Program-made: the position numbers and the translations under genes
The notes under the pieces: model-generated
What the model was told of the DNA's origin: nothing
Database searches by the model: none
The model's input: only the letters and a program-made list of their open reading frames with translations
Part shown: positions 18,671 to 26,340 of the stretch, one piece after another
Layout: every line of letters begins with the position of its first letter
Position numbering within the stretch: the first letter of the stretch is position 1
NCBI RefSeq assembly: GCF_003986935.1
Contig: NZ_RJZE01000014.1
Location: 62,001 to 126,000 of the forward strand
From: Paraburkholderia kururiensis JCM 10599 = LMG 19447
GTDB taxonomy: Bacteria; Pseudomonadota; Gammaproteobacteria; Burkholderiales; Burkholderiaceae
Length of the DNA stretch: 64,000 nucleotides
Direction: 5' to 3'

Positions 18671-19744
18671 ATGACGCAGTCTTCCAGCAACAACGGCATC
18701 ACGGCCTTCGAGGCATTGCGCGCGCGGCTGGAGTCGCTCGCGTACCGGCTGCTGCGCAGCCGCGCGGAGGCCGAAGACGTGGTGCAGGATGCCTGGCTCA
18801 AGTGGCACGCCGCCGACGCTAACGCGTTGCGCGAGCCCGCTGCGTGGCTCGCGACCATCACGACGCGCCTCGCCATTGATCGTCTGCGGCGGCTGCGAAG
18901 AGAGCGGATGCCGCGCGCGCACGGCGCGCTGCCGCAGACGTGGCCGGGTGATGCGGGCGACGCGGGCGATTCGGGCAACTCGGGCCACGCCGCGGATTGG
19001 GCGCCCTCCGCGGAAGACCTCGCGCTGCGGGCCGCCGAGATGTCGCATGGCCTGTTGTTGCTGCTCGAACGGCTCTCGCCCGTCGAGCGAGCAGCCTTCG
19101 TGCTGCACGAAGGCTTCGACTGCGACTATGCCGAGATCGCGCGCATCGTTGGCAAGACGCCGGCGAACTGCCGGCAGATCGTGCACCGTGCCCGCGAGAG
19201 GCTGCAGCGGCCCGGCATGCCGTCCGCACCCGACGATCCAGCGCGGCACAGGCAGGTGGTCGACCGTCTGCGCGAGGCGATTGCCTTGCAGGACCGGGCG
19301 GGTGTTATGGCGCTGGTAGAGGCGACTACGGCGGTGGGGTATGAGGCGGGTGTGCCCCGCGACAGCGCGCGGCTTGTGGAGCGCGACGAGGCGAGCGCGC
19401 TTGCCCCCACCTCACAGCGGTTCAGCGACGCCTCTATGCCGGCGCAAGCGCGTGATGGCGTGCTCCGCGCCGAGTCCATCACCACAATCGAAGGCGAACC
19501 GCGCGTGGCGCTGCTCGATGCCGAGGGCGAGATCGTCGCGCTTGTCGCCGTATCGGTTGGGCTGGAAGAAAGCGAGGGTGCGCCCGTCGCCCGCATGGCG
19601 ATCGTCACGGACGCGGCCTTCTTGCGCGCCGCCAATCGGCTGTATGGCGCGCAAGCGATCAAACGGCTGCTTCAGCGGATATTCGAGCAGCCGGCGCGCA
19701 GCGGCGCCGTGCGTTGCAGTGCGGAGGAAGCGATCGTCGCGTGA
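18671..19744 (+). CDS. ECF RNA polymerase sigma factor with C-terminal extension (SigJ/ECF41-like)
   Basis: A 357-aa sigma-70-family factor. Region 2 spans about residues 10-75 (YRLLRSRAEAEDVVQDAWLK, read in parts) and region 4 about 125-190 (LSPVERAAFVLHEGFDCDY, then the HTH EIARIVGKTPANCRQIVHRARERL). A Gly/Asp-rich linker separates them. A C-terminal domain of about 150 residues follows, as in ECF41/SigJ factors where a SnoaL-like domain controls activity instead of an anti-sigma factor. Here the expected DGGG-type and NPDKL motifs are not recognisable, although EGEPRVALLDAEGEIVALVAV resembles the SnoaL core. The ATG at 18671 has GGAG upstream. No anti-sigma gene is adjacent. Confidence 0.85.
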   Translation: MTQSSSNNGITAFEALRARLESLAYRLLRSRAEAEDVVQDAWLKWHAADANALREPAAWLATITTRLAIDRLRRLRRERMPRAHGALPQTWPGDAGDAGDSGNSGHAADWAPSAEDLALRAAEMSHGLLLLLERLSPVERAAFVLHEGFDCDYAEIARIVGKTPANCRQIVHRARERLQRPGMPSAPDDPARHRQVVDRLREAIALQDRAGVMALVEATTAVGYEAGVPRDSARLVERDEASALAPTSQRFSDASMPAQARDGVLRAESITTIEGEPRVALLDAEGEIVALVAVSVGLEESEGAPVARMAIVTDAAFLRAANRLYGAQAIKRLLQRIFEQPARSGAVRCSAEEAIVA

Positions 19745-19807
19745 CGTGACGGCTATTCACGCAAGCGCACACATAAGCGAGTATCGAGTGGGTATCAAGC
19801 GGGCATT

Positions 19808-19829
19808 AAAAAAGCGCCCATCACGCGCT
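19808..19829 (-). terminator. Terminator overlapping the stop of the EAL-like gene
   Basis: On the minus strand arms AGCGC and GCGCT with a seven-base loop are followed by a T-run. The hairpin starts inside the last codons of the gene. Confidence 0.55.
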
Positions 19830-21101
19830 GCGCCGCGCCGCCATGTCCCAGTTGATATCGACGCACAGCACCTGCATGCCGCGCGACGTGTGCGCCGCGA
19901 TGGACGCCGTCACGCATAGGTGCGCCTCGTTGATCGAGAGATATGGCGGCGTGAGATGCACGTGGCCGGGCGCGCGCACGGCCTCGATGAAATAAGGGCG
20001 ACGCTCCCAGCTTGCGCCTTCGGAGTGCAGCAGCGGACTGAAGCGCTTGGCACGCTGCGACGTACGGCCTGTGGGCAGCACGTTGTCGCCGATCTGCCGG
20101 CCCGAGCCGTCCAGCAGGAAGCAGCGCGCGGTTTCGCCGAGCTTGAGCAGCGGCGCCGTGGCTTCGGCCATCGAAACGCCGGCCGCCAACTGCTTCGCGG
20201 CGCCTTCCAGCGCACGCACGTAGGGCGCGAGGCGCGCCGTCTGGTCGCGTTCGCGGGCCGCCACGCGTTCGCGCAACCGCGCCGAGAGCGCGTCCATGAG
20301 TTCCGCCGCAACCTGCGGCTTCACGGGCTCCACATCCGGCCCGGCGAAATACGCGCCCTGCACGAAATCGACGTTGCATTCCAGCGCGATCAGCGCGTCG
20401 CGCTCGGTGGCGAGCCCGCCCATCAGCACCAGCTGGCCGGACTCGTGGAGCATCGAAACGAGTCCGGGCAACACACGTTCGATGTGCGAATGGCGCGTGG
20501 CCTGCGCAAGGATGCCGCGGTCCAGCGTGACGATGTCGGGCCGCAGGTGCCACACACGGTCGATGTTCGAATGCTTTGCGCCGAAGCCGTCCAGCGCGAT
20601 CAGGAAGCCCGACTTGCGCAGGCCGTCGATGATCTCGGCAAAGCGCGTCGTCTCGCCGCCCGTTTGTTCCGAAAGCTCCAGCACCACGCGTTGCGGCGGC
20701 AGACCGAGCGCCTTCAGGCGCGCGAGCAGCGCGTCGCCGTAGCTCGTATCCATGAGCGCCGCAGGGTGCAGGTTCAGGAAGAGCCACTCGTCGTGGCTGT
20801 CGAAGGCGTTGAAGTTGCCCAGATGCAGCGACTCCGTGAGCCGCCCCAGTTCGAGCAGGTCGCCGCGCCGGGCTGCCTGCGTGAACACCTCGTGCGACGA
20901 AACCTGCTGCCCCTGTTCGTCATGCGCGCGCAGCGAGGCGTGATAACCGATGGCACGCCGGTGCGCCACCGAAAACACCGGCTGGAACACGCTGAACACG
21001 GTGTAACCGCCGTACAGCACGGTGCGCCGGGAGCCTTCGTCGCCGGCCACAGGGCGCGGCGGCTGAAAGCCGGGGGGATCGAGGTCGAGCATGCTCATCA
21101 T
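19821..21101 (-). CDS. Degenerate EAL-domain protein with C-terminal sensor-like domain
   Basis: A 426-aa cytosolic protein with an EAL fold at about residues 35-270 and a separate C-terminal domain at about 300-420. The cyclic di-GMP phosphodiesterase residues are mostly lost: the EAL motif reads HAS (54-56), the DDFG pair reads DGFG (171-174), the catalytic lysine position is Thr192, and the EGVE glutamate is replaced in MGGLATE. Asn110, the ELSE glutamates (142-145) and QGAYF (248-252) remain. Enzyme activity is therefore unlikely, and a c-di-GMP-binding or protein-binding regulator is more plausible. The C-terminal part resembles a Cache/PDC sensor (weak inference). The start is uncertain: ATGs at 21101, 21098 and 21092 are in frame and no clear ribosome-binding site distinguishes them. 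Confidence 0.82.
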   Translation of the reverse strand: MMSMLDLDPPGFQPPRPVAGDEGSRRTVLYGGYTVFSVFQPVFSVAHRRAIGYHASLRAHDEQGQQVSSHEVFTQAARRGDLLELGRLTESLHLGNFNAFDSHDEWLFLNLHPAALMDTSYGDALLARLKALGLPPQRVVLELSEQTGGETTRFAEIIDGLRKSGFLIALDGFGAKHSNIDRVWHLRPDIVTLDRGILAQATRHSHIERVLPGLVSMLHESGQLVLMGGLATERDALIALECNVDFVQGAYFAGPDVEPVKPQVAAELMDALSARLRERVAARERDQTARLAPYVRALEGAAKQLAAGVSMAEATAPLLKLGETARCFLLDGSGRQIGDNVLPTGRTSQRAKRFSPLLHSEGASWERRPYFIEAVRAPGHVHLTPPYLSINEAHLCVTASIAAHTSRGMQVLCVDINWDMAARRSA

Positions 21102-21385
21102 GTCAGTGAGGCGGCGTGTGTGCGGGACTGCGCGAACCGCACGAGAAGAGACTTCGAGTCTACAGGATAGGTCAGCAAGAAGCATGCACAGTTCGAAGAC
21201 GCCGCCTTCTTGCCGCCTTTCTGACGTGGAGCAGGACCGGGCGGCGCGGTCTCGTGGCATCTGCACACGAACGGTGCGCGGGCTGCCCCGCAGCGGGTCG
21301 CAAGCGTGCAGCCGGCGCCCCGGCGGGCGCTCGGGCCGAGGCGAGAATCAATCGAAAGAGGCACGCAGGAGTGCGATGAACCGGC

Positions 21386-22837
21386 TCAGGCCCGCTCGGA
21401 AGGATCTGTTTTCTTCGCCGTGCCGCGGACGTCCGGCGAGAGCTGCGCGAAGATCCACGACGACCCGGCCGTGATGATGCCCACGCACAGGAACGTGGCG
21501 TGGAAGGCCGGCAGCACGTGCGTGGCGGTGGCGCGCGGCAGGATGCCGGTGAACGTGGTGAGCATGGCGCCGGCCACGGTCACGCCGAGGCTCATCGAGA
21601 GCATCTGCACGAGCGAGAAGAGGCTGTTGCCGCTGCTCGCGCCACCCGTGCCGAGGTCCTTGAGCGTGAGCGTGTTCATCGCGGTGAACTGCATCGAGTT
21701 CACGCAGCCGAAGAGCGCGAGCTGCACGAGGCGCAGCCACAGCGGCTCGTTCGGGCTGGAGAGCGAAAAGCTCGCCATCGCCAGTCCGACCAGCACGGTG
21801 TTGGTCACCAGCACGCGCCGATAACCGTAACGCGTGATGAGTTGCGTGACGAGCCGCTTGGCCGACATGCCGGCCGCCGCGACGGGCAACATCATGAGGC
21901 CCGCTTCGAATGCGCTGTAGCCCAGACCCACCTGGAGCAGCAGCGGAATCAGATACGGCATCGCGCCGCTGCCGATGCGCGCGAACAGATTGCCGAGCAG
22001 CCCCACGCTGAAGGTGTGGATGCGAAAGAGGTCGAGCGGGAAGAGCGGCTGCGGGGCGCGTACCGCGTGCAGCCCGTAGGCCACGAAACAGGCGAGGCTC
22101 AGGATCAGCAGCACGAGCACGGCAGCGTGTTCGAGGCTCAGTTCGGCGCGGCCGTCGAGCGCAACGGAGATCGCGATCATGCCTACCACGAGCAGCAGAT
22201 AGCCGGCGAGGTCGAAGCGCGGCGTATCGGGATTGCGGCTGTCGTGCATGAAGATGAAGGTCGCGATGCAGCCCACGATGCCCACCGGCACGTTGATCAG
22301 AAAGATCCAGTGCCACGAGGCGATCTTGACGAGCCAGCCGCCCAGCGTCGGGCCGATCAGCGGTCCGATCAGCCCGGGAACGGCGACGAACGAGAGCGCC
22401 GGCAGATAGCGCTCGGCAGGAAAGGTGCGCAGCACGGCGAGGCGCCCCACAGGCAGCAGCATCGCGCCGCCCACGCCTTGCACGACGCGCCACACGACGA
22501 GCTGCATCAGCGAATGCGCGTTGGCACACAGCAGCGAGCCGAGCGTGAACACGAGAATCGCGCTGAAGAATACGCGCCGCGTGCCGAGTTTGTCCGCGAG
22601 CCATCCCGACACGGGAATCATCACTGCCATCGTGAGCGAATAGGCGATCACGACGGACTGCATTCTGAGCGGCAACTCGCCGAGGCTGTTCGCCATGGCG
22701 GGCAGCGCGGTGTTCACGATGGTGGAGTCGAGCGTCTGCATGAAGAAGCCCGTCGCGACGAGCCACAACATGACAGTGAGGGAACGGGCAGACGGCGTAG
22801 CGGACGGAGCAGCGGGAGCGGTGGTGGGGACGGGCAT
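21386..22837 (-). CDS. DHA2-family MFS multidrug exporter (MdtD-like)
   Basis: A 483-aa inner-membrane protein with about 14 hydrophobic spans, the DHA2 (EmrB/QacA/MdtD) architecture. It shows LDSTIVNTALPAMANSL in the first span, the motif A loop GWLADKLGTRRVF after the second, and a proline/glycine-rich motif C (GPLIGPTLGGWLV) in the fifth. It probably exports drugs or metabolites by proton antiport; no membrane-fusion partner gene is adjacent, consistent with MdtD-like stand-alone proteins. It lies 157 bp downstream of the MocR-type gene on the same strand. Confidence 0.9.
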   Translation of the reverse strand: MPVPTTAPAAPSATPSARSLTVMLWLVATGFFMQTLDSTIVNTALPAMANSLGELPLRMQSVVIAYSLTMAVMIPVSGWLADKLGTRRVFFSAILVFTLGSLLCANAHSLMQLVVWRVVQGVGGAMLLPVGRLAVLRTFPAERYLPALSFVAVPGLIGPLIGPTLGGWLVKIASWHWIFLINVPVGIVGCIATFIFMHDSRNPDTPRFDLAGYLLLVVGMIAISVALDGRAELSLEHAAVLVLLILSLACFVAYGLHAVRAPQPLFPLDLFRIHTFSVGLLGNLFARIGSGAMPYLIPLLLQVGLGYSAFEAGLMMLPVAAAGMSAKRLVTQLITRYGYRRVLVTNTVLVGLAMASFSLSSPNEPLWLRLVQLALFGCVNSMQFTAMNTLTLKDLGTGGASSGNSLFSLVQMLSMSLGVTVAGAMLTTFTGILPRATATHVLPAFHATFLCVGIITAGSSWIFAQLSPDVRGTAKKTDPSERA

Positions 22838-22875
22838 GGGCGTGCTGGAGGAGCGGGCCGCGGGCAGGTGGAAGG

Positions 22876-22908
22876 CAAGTACCGGACAAGTACAGGACTA
22901 GTACCGGG
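22876..22908. repeat. Three imperfect 11-bp tandem units
   Basis: CAAGTACCGGA, CAAGTACAGGA and CTAGTACCGGG run head to tail just upstream of the exporter start. They could be a regulator target or simple slippage. Confidence 0.55.
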
Positions 22909-22994
22909 CAAATAAGGGGCAGCCGCCATTGTAGGGAAAACAGCGTGTGCCCGCAGTTTGCGCGCCTGCCGATGCAGCGGGCGCGCCCGGGTGG

Positions 22995-24410
22995 TCAGCC
23001 GCTCAGCCGCGCCGCCGCCTCAAAGAACGCACGTGCCCGCGGATCGTTCGCGAATGCGGCATTGATGCGGATCCACGGACTCGGCTGGCCGTCAGGGCGG
23101 AAGTAACTGCCCGGCGTCACCGTCACGCCGAGCGGCTCGCCGCAGGCAACCAGTCGCGCCGAGTCTTCGATGTGCGGCACGCGTGCCCACAGGAACTTGC
23201 CGCCCTGCGGACGGGCGAACAGCTCCCAGCCGCTCGTCGTGAGCGTCTGCGTCGCGCTGCCGAGCGCATCGCGCATGCGGCGCCGCAGGCGTTCCAGATA
23301 CTTGCGGTACGCGCCGCGTTCGAGCAGCGCCACGGCTACGGCTTCAGCAAAACGCGAGCCGCCGATACTCGTGAGCACCTTGATGTCGGCGAGGTCTTTC
23401 ACGATCTGCGGGCTCGCCACCACGTAGCCCACGCGCAGCGAAGACGAAAGCGTCTTCGAAAGCCCACCCACGTAGACCACGTGTTCGAGTTGGTCGAGCG
23501 TGGCGAGGCGGTCGGTGGGATCGGTCTGGAAATCGCCGTAGATGTCGTCTTCCACGATGGTGAAGCGGTGCTCGCGCGCCAGCTGCAACAGCCTGAACGC
23601 GACGGGTGGCGTCACGGTCGTGCCGGTCGGATTGTGGAACACGGAGTTGATGAAGAACGCGCGTGGCCGGTGCTCGATGAGCATGGCTTCGAGCATGTCG
23701 AGATCCGGCCCGTTGGCCGTGCGCGCAATGCCCACCAGCTTCACGCCGTGCAGCTTGAGCAGGCCGTAGAGGTTGTAGTAGCCCGGGTCTTCGACGAACA
23801 CCGTGTCGCCGCCCTTGAGCATGTAGCGCATCAGCAGGTCGAGCGCTTCGCTTGCGCCTTCGGTGATGAGGATCTGCGACGGATCGACGGCAATGCCGAG
23901 CGGCGCGAGGCGCGTTTGCAGATGCTCGCGCAGCTTCACGTTGCCGAGCGGCGTGGCGTAATCGACGAGGCTCGAACCATCGGTGCGCGATACGAGGCGA
24001 ATAGCCTGGCCGAGGCTCTCCATGTCGCGCCAGGCCTGCGGAATGGAGCCGCTGTCGAGTTCCAGCGTCTCGTCCGGCCGGTTCAGGTGCCGCAGGATGT
24101 GAATGGATTCCTCTTCGGCGCGTCGCGGGTCCGAGAGCCCCATGCCGCTCATGCCGAACGTGCCGGGCAGTCCGCGCTCGGACACGTAGAAGCCCGAGCC
24201 GTGACGCGAATCGACGTAGCCGAGCGACACGAGCCGGTCGTATGCCTCGATCACGGGAAAGCGGCTGATGCCGTAGTCGGCGGCAAGCTGGCGGATGGAC
24301 GGCAACTTCGCGCCCGGGTGCGCCGCGCGCGAACGGATCCAGTCCTGCACGCCGGTGACGATCTGTTCGGTGAGCGGCACGCCGCTCGCGCGGTCGAGTT
24401 GGAGCTTCAT
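22995..24410 (-). CDS. MocR/PdxR-type regulator (GntR HTH fused to aminotransferase fold)
   Basis: A 471-aa transcription regulator. The N-terminal winged helix (residues 1-75) carries PGAKLPSIRQLAADYGISR and YVDSRHGSGFYVS, standard for GntR. A fold-type I aminotransferase domain follows at about 110-470, with the PLP lysine in VGGLSKTLSSSLRVGYV and FINSVFHNPTGTTVTPP. MocR proteins sense PLP or amino compounds and usually control a divergent neighbour. Here the neighbour is the DUF2917 gene, and the gap between them holds two exact 10-bp direct repeats. The downstream exporter on the same strand is a second possible target. Confidence 0.92.
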   Translation of the reverse strand: MKLQLDRASGVPLTEQIVTGVQDWIRSRAAHPGAKLPSIRQLAADYGISRFPVIEAYDRLVSLGYVDSRHGSGFYVSERGLPGTFGMSGMGLSDPRRAEEESIHILRHLNRPDETLELDSGSIPQAWRDMESLGQAIRLVSRTDGSSLVDYATPLGNVKLREHLQTRLAPLGIAVDPSQILITEGASEALDLLMRYMLKGGDTVFVEDPGYYNLYGLLKLHGVKLVGIARTANGPDLDMLEAMLIEHRPRAFFINSVFHNPTGTTVTPPVAFRLLQLAREHRFTIVEDDIYGDFQTDPTDRLATLDQLEHVVYVGGLSKTLSSSLRVGYVVASPQIVKDLADIKVLTSIGGSRFAEAVAVALLERGAYRKYLERLRRRMRDALGSATQTLTTSGWELFARPQGGKFLWARVPHIEDSARLVACGEPLGVTVTPGSYFRPDGQPSPWIRINAAFANDPRARAFFEAAARLSG

Positions 24411-24433
24411 GGGGACTCACTGTCAGGTTTTTC

Positions 24434-24471
24434 GACTGTACAGTTCAGACCGAACTGTGCAGAACTGTGCA
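24434..24471. promoter_or_regulatory. Candidate MocR operator: tandem 10-bp repeats
   Basis: GAACTGTGCA occurs at 24452-24461 and 24462-24471 with no spacer. A related half GACTGTACAG lies at 24434-24443. MocR/PdxR regulators are known to bind direct repeats in the gap to their divergent target, which is where these lie. Confidence 0.6.
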
Positions 24472-24535
24472 TGGGCGCAGCAGCGTCGCCTCGCAATAAT
24501 GCTCGAACCGTCAATGCCCTTCAAGGAGCACTGCA

Positions 24536-24901
24536 ATGCGCGAAATCCGTACATTCGAACTCGAACACGGCGAGCCCGCGGCCGCCCTGCACGCCGCGCA
24601 GCCGCTCGTCCTGGAAGTGCGGGCGGGACAGATCTGGTTGACGGTGGAGGGCGACGCCGGCGATTACTGGCTCGCGGCCGGCGAGTCGTTTGCGCTGCCG
24701 CGCGGCGCCCGTACGTGGGTCAGTTCGGGGCGTGCCGGCGCGCGTTTTGTGCTCGCATTCGGTGTGCAAACGACGCGAGGCGGCGCGGCCCAGGCGCCAG
24801 GTCTTGCGCTCGGACGCGTGCTGCGGAATTGGGCGCCGAAGTGGAGCCTGGCTCGCTTTGCTGCGCGCTTTGCCTCGCGTTCTGCCTCGCGCCTCGCGTG
24901 A
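24536..24901 (+). CDS. DUF2917 domain protein
   Basis: A 121-aa protein of unknown function. Its core resembles a small cupin-like beta barrel: LVLEVRAGQIWLTVEGDAGD, then YWLAAGESFALPRGARTWVSS. The C-terminal 30 residues are basic and low in complexity (RFAARFASRSASRLA). AAGGAGCAC precedes the ATG at 24536, a good ribosome-binding site. It is divergent from the MocR regulator and probably its target. No catalytic or metal motif is evident. Confidence 0.8.
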   Translation: MREIRTFELEHGEPAAALHAAQPLVLEVRAGQIWLTVEGDAGDYWLAAGESFALPRGARTWVSSGRAGARFVLAFGVQTTRGGAAQAPGLALGRVLRNWAPKWSLARFAARFASRSASRLA

Positions 24902-24925
24902 CCGGCGGCGCCCCGCAAGTCAACG

Positions 24926-26182
24926 TCATTCACCCGCGACGGTTTCGTATTCCCCCACATACCGTGCGCGCGGACGGATGAGCCGGCCGTCCGCCGCCTG
25001 CTCCATCGCATGCGCGATCCAGCCCACCGTGCGCCCCACGGCGAACAGCGTGAACGCGGCGCCGTGCGGCAACCCCAACACGCGCTCGATAGCGGCAAGC
25101 GCGAAATCCACCGTAGGAAAGACGCCTGTCGTCTCGTGGACGGCGCGCGCCAGTGCGTCCACCTCGCGCATCGATGAGCGCGCGGGCGCGCATTCGGCCA
25201 GCAGTTCGAGCAGCAGCCGCGCACGCGGATCGCCGTCCGGATAGAGCGGGTGCCCGAAGCCCGGCAGGACCGCGGCGGGGCGCTCGGGCGCAGCCGTCGC
25301 GCTGCCGTGCTCATGTGCGGCGAGCCGGGTGGCGAGATAGCGGTTCAGGTCGCCGGCGCGCGCGGCTTCGTCGAAGAGGGCGGCGACGCGCGCTGTCTCG
25401 CCGCCGTGACGCGGCCCGGCCAGCGCCGCGAGCCCGCCCGCCACGGCGCCGAACAGATGCGTGCCCGTGGACGTAATGCAGCGCACCGTGAACGTGGACG
25501 CGTTGAGTTCGTGATCGGTGCAGAGCACGAGCGCTGCACGCAGCAGATCGGCTTGCTGGCGATTGCGCACGCCCCAGGCCGCGGCAAGCTGGCGATGCAG
25601 CGGATCGGCCGACGGCGCCGCCGAGATCATCGCCGCCGCCACGAAGCGCAGCACGAGCGCTGCCGTATCGAGCTGCGCGTCGCGGCCAAGTGCCCAGACG
25701 CGCGGCATCTGCGCGGCTGCAGCCGGCAACAGCACGAGCGCGCGATCGAGCGGCGTGCTGTCGGCCCATAGCTTGAGCCACGCCGCCCATTGCGCGGCGG
25801 CGAGCGGAGCGGCGGGCGCCTCTGCAATGCGGTGCGGCGTGCATTCCCAAAGCAGCGCGGCGACGTCTTCGAGCGTCGCGGTGCGCGCGAGCGCGGTGGC
25901 GTCGCGGCCGCGATAGAAGAGCCGGCCGTCGGCGATCAGCGAGATCGACGATTCGAGCACCGGCACGCCCCAGTCCAGCACCTTCTGCGCGACCTTGCCG
26001 GCGCGCTTGCCGTCGGCCTTGCGCCGCGCGAGACGGCGCACGTCGGTTGCGGCGTAGCGGCGCCGTTTGCTCGCCGGGTCGGGCGCGGATTGCAGCATGC
26101 CGCGGCTCACGTAGGCGTAGAGCGTGGCAAGGCTCACGCCGAGCGCGTCGGCGGCTTCGGATGCGGTCATATAGCTGGACAT
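24926..26182 (-). CDS. HTH-citrate synthase fusion protein
   Basis: A 418-aa protein with an N-terminal MerR/excisionase-type helix-turn-helix (TASEAADALGVSLATLYAYV, residues 6-25) and a citrate synthase-fold domain from about residue 70. The catalytic residues appear intact: His259 in GPRHGGE, His311 in GFGHPLYPDGDPR and Asp359 in PTVDFALAAIERVLG. DHELNASTFTVR (223-234) is also conserved. It may therefore be an enzyme, a DNA-binding sensor of acyl-CoA or oxoacids, or both. It is divergent from a CoA transferase gene across a 158-bp gap with a perfect palindrome. It is not the housekeeping gltA, which lacks the HTH. No strong ribosome-binding site is seen. Confidence 0.88.
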   Translation of the reverse strand: MSSYMTASEAADALGVSLATLYAYVSRGMLQSAPDPASKRRRYAATDVRRLARRKADGKRAGKVAQKVLDWGVPVLESSISLIADGRLFYRGRDATALARTATLEDVAALLWECTPHRIAEAPAAPLAAAQWAAWLKLWADSTPLDRALVLLPAAAAQMPRVWALGRDAQLDTAALVLRFVAAAMISAAPSADPLHRQLAAAWGVRNRQQADLLRAALVLCTDHELNASTFTVRCITSTGTHLFGAVAGGLAALAGPRHGGETARVAALFDEAARAGDLNRYLATRLAAHEHGSATAAPERPAAVLPGFGHPLYPDGDPRARLLLELLAECAPARSSMREVDALARAVHETTGVFPTVDFALAAIERVLGLPHGAAFTLFAVGRTVGWIAHAMEQAADGRLIRPRARYVGEYETVAGE

Positions 26183-26220
26183 GGCGGCCTGGGCGGAAAA
26201 ACCGGAGAAATCGATATATG

Positions 26221-26237
26221 TTGATTATCTTAATCAA
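26221..26237. promoter_or_regulatory. Palindromic operator candidate between the HTH-citrate synthase and CoA transferase genes
   Basis: TTGATTA and TAATCAA are separated by three bases, in a short AT-rich island within GC-rich DNA. It lies 39 bp from the regulator-like start and 104 bp from the CoA transferase start, well placed to control both. Confidence 0.55.
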
Positions 26238-26340
26238 GATTGATCGGTGTGGTCGGGAAATCTAGACTCGTTTCACTTCGGTTGTTTCGCCTCACCTTTT
26301 TCGACCCACTCACACCGCCGGATCCGCCCGGCTGCCGATC

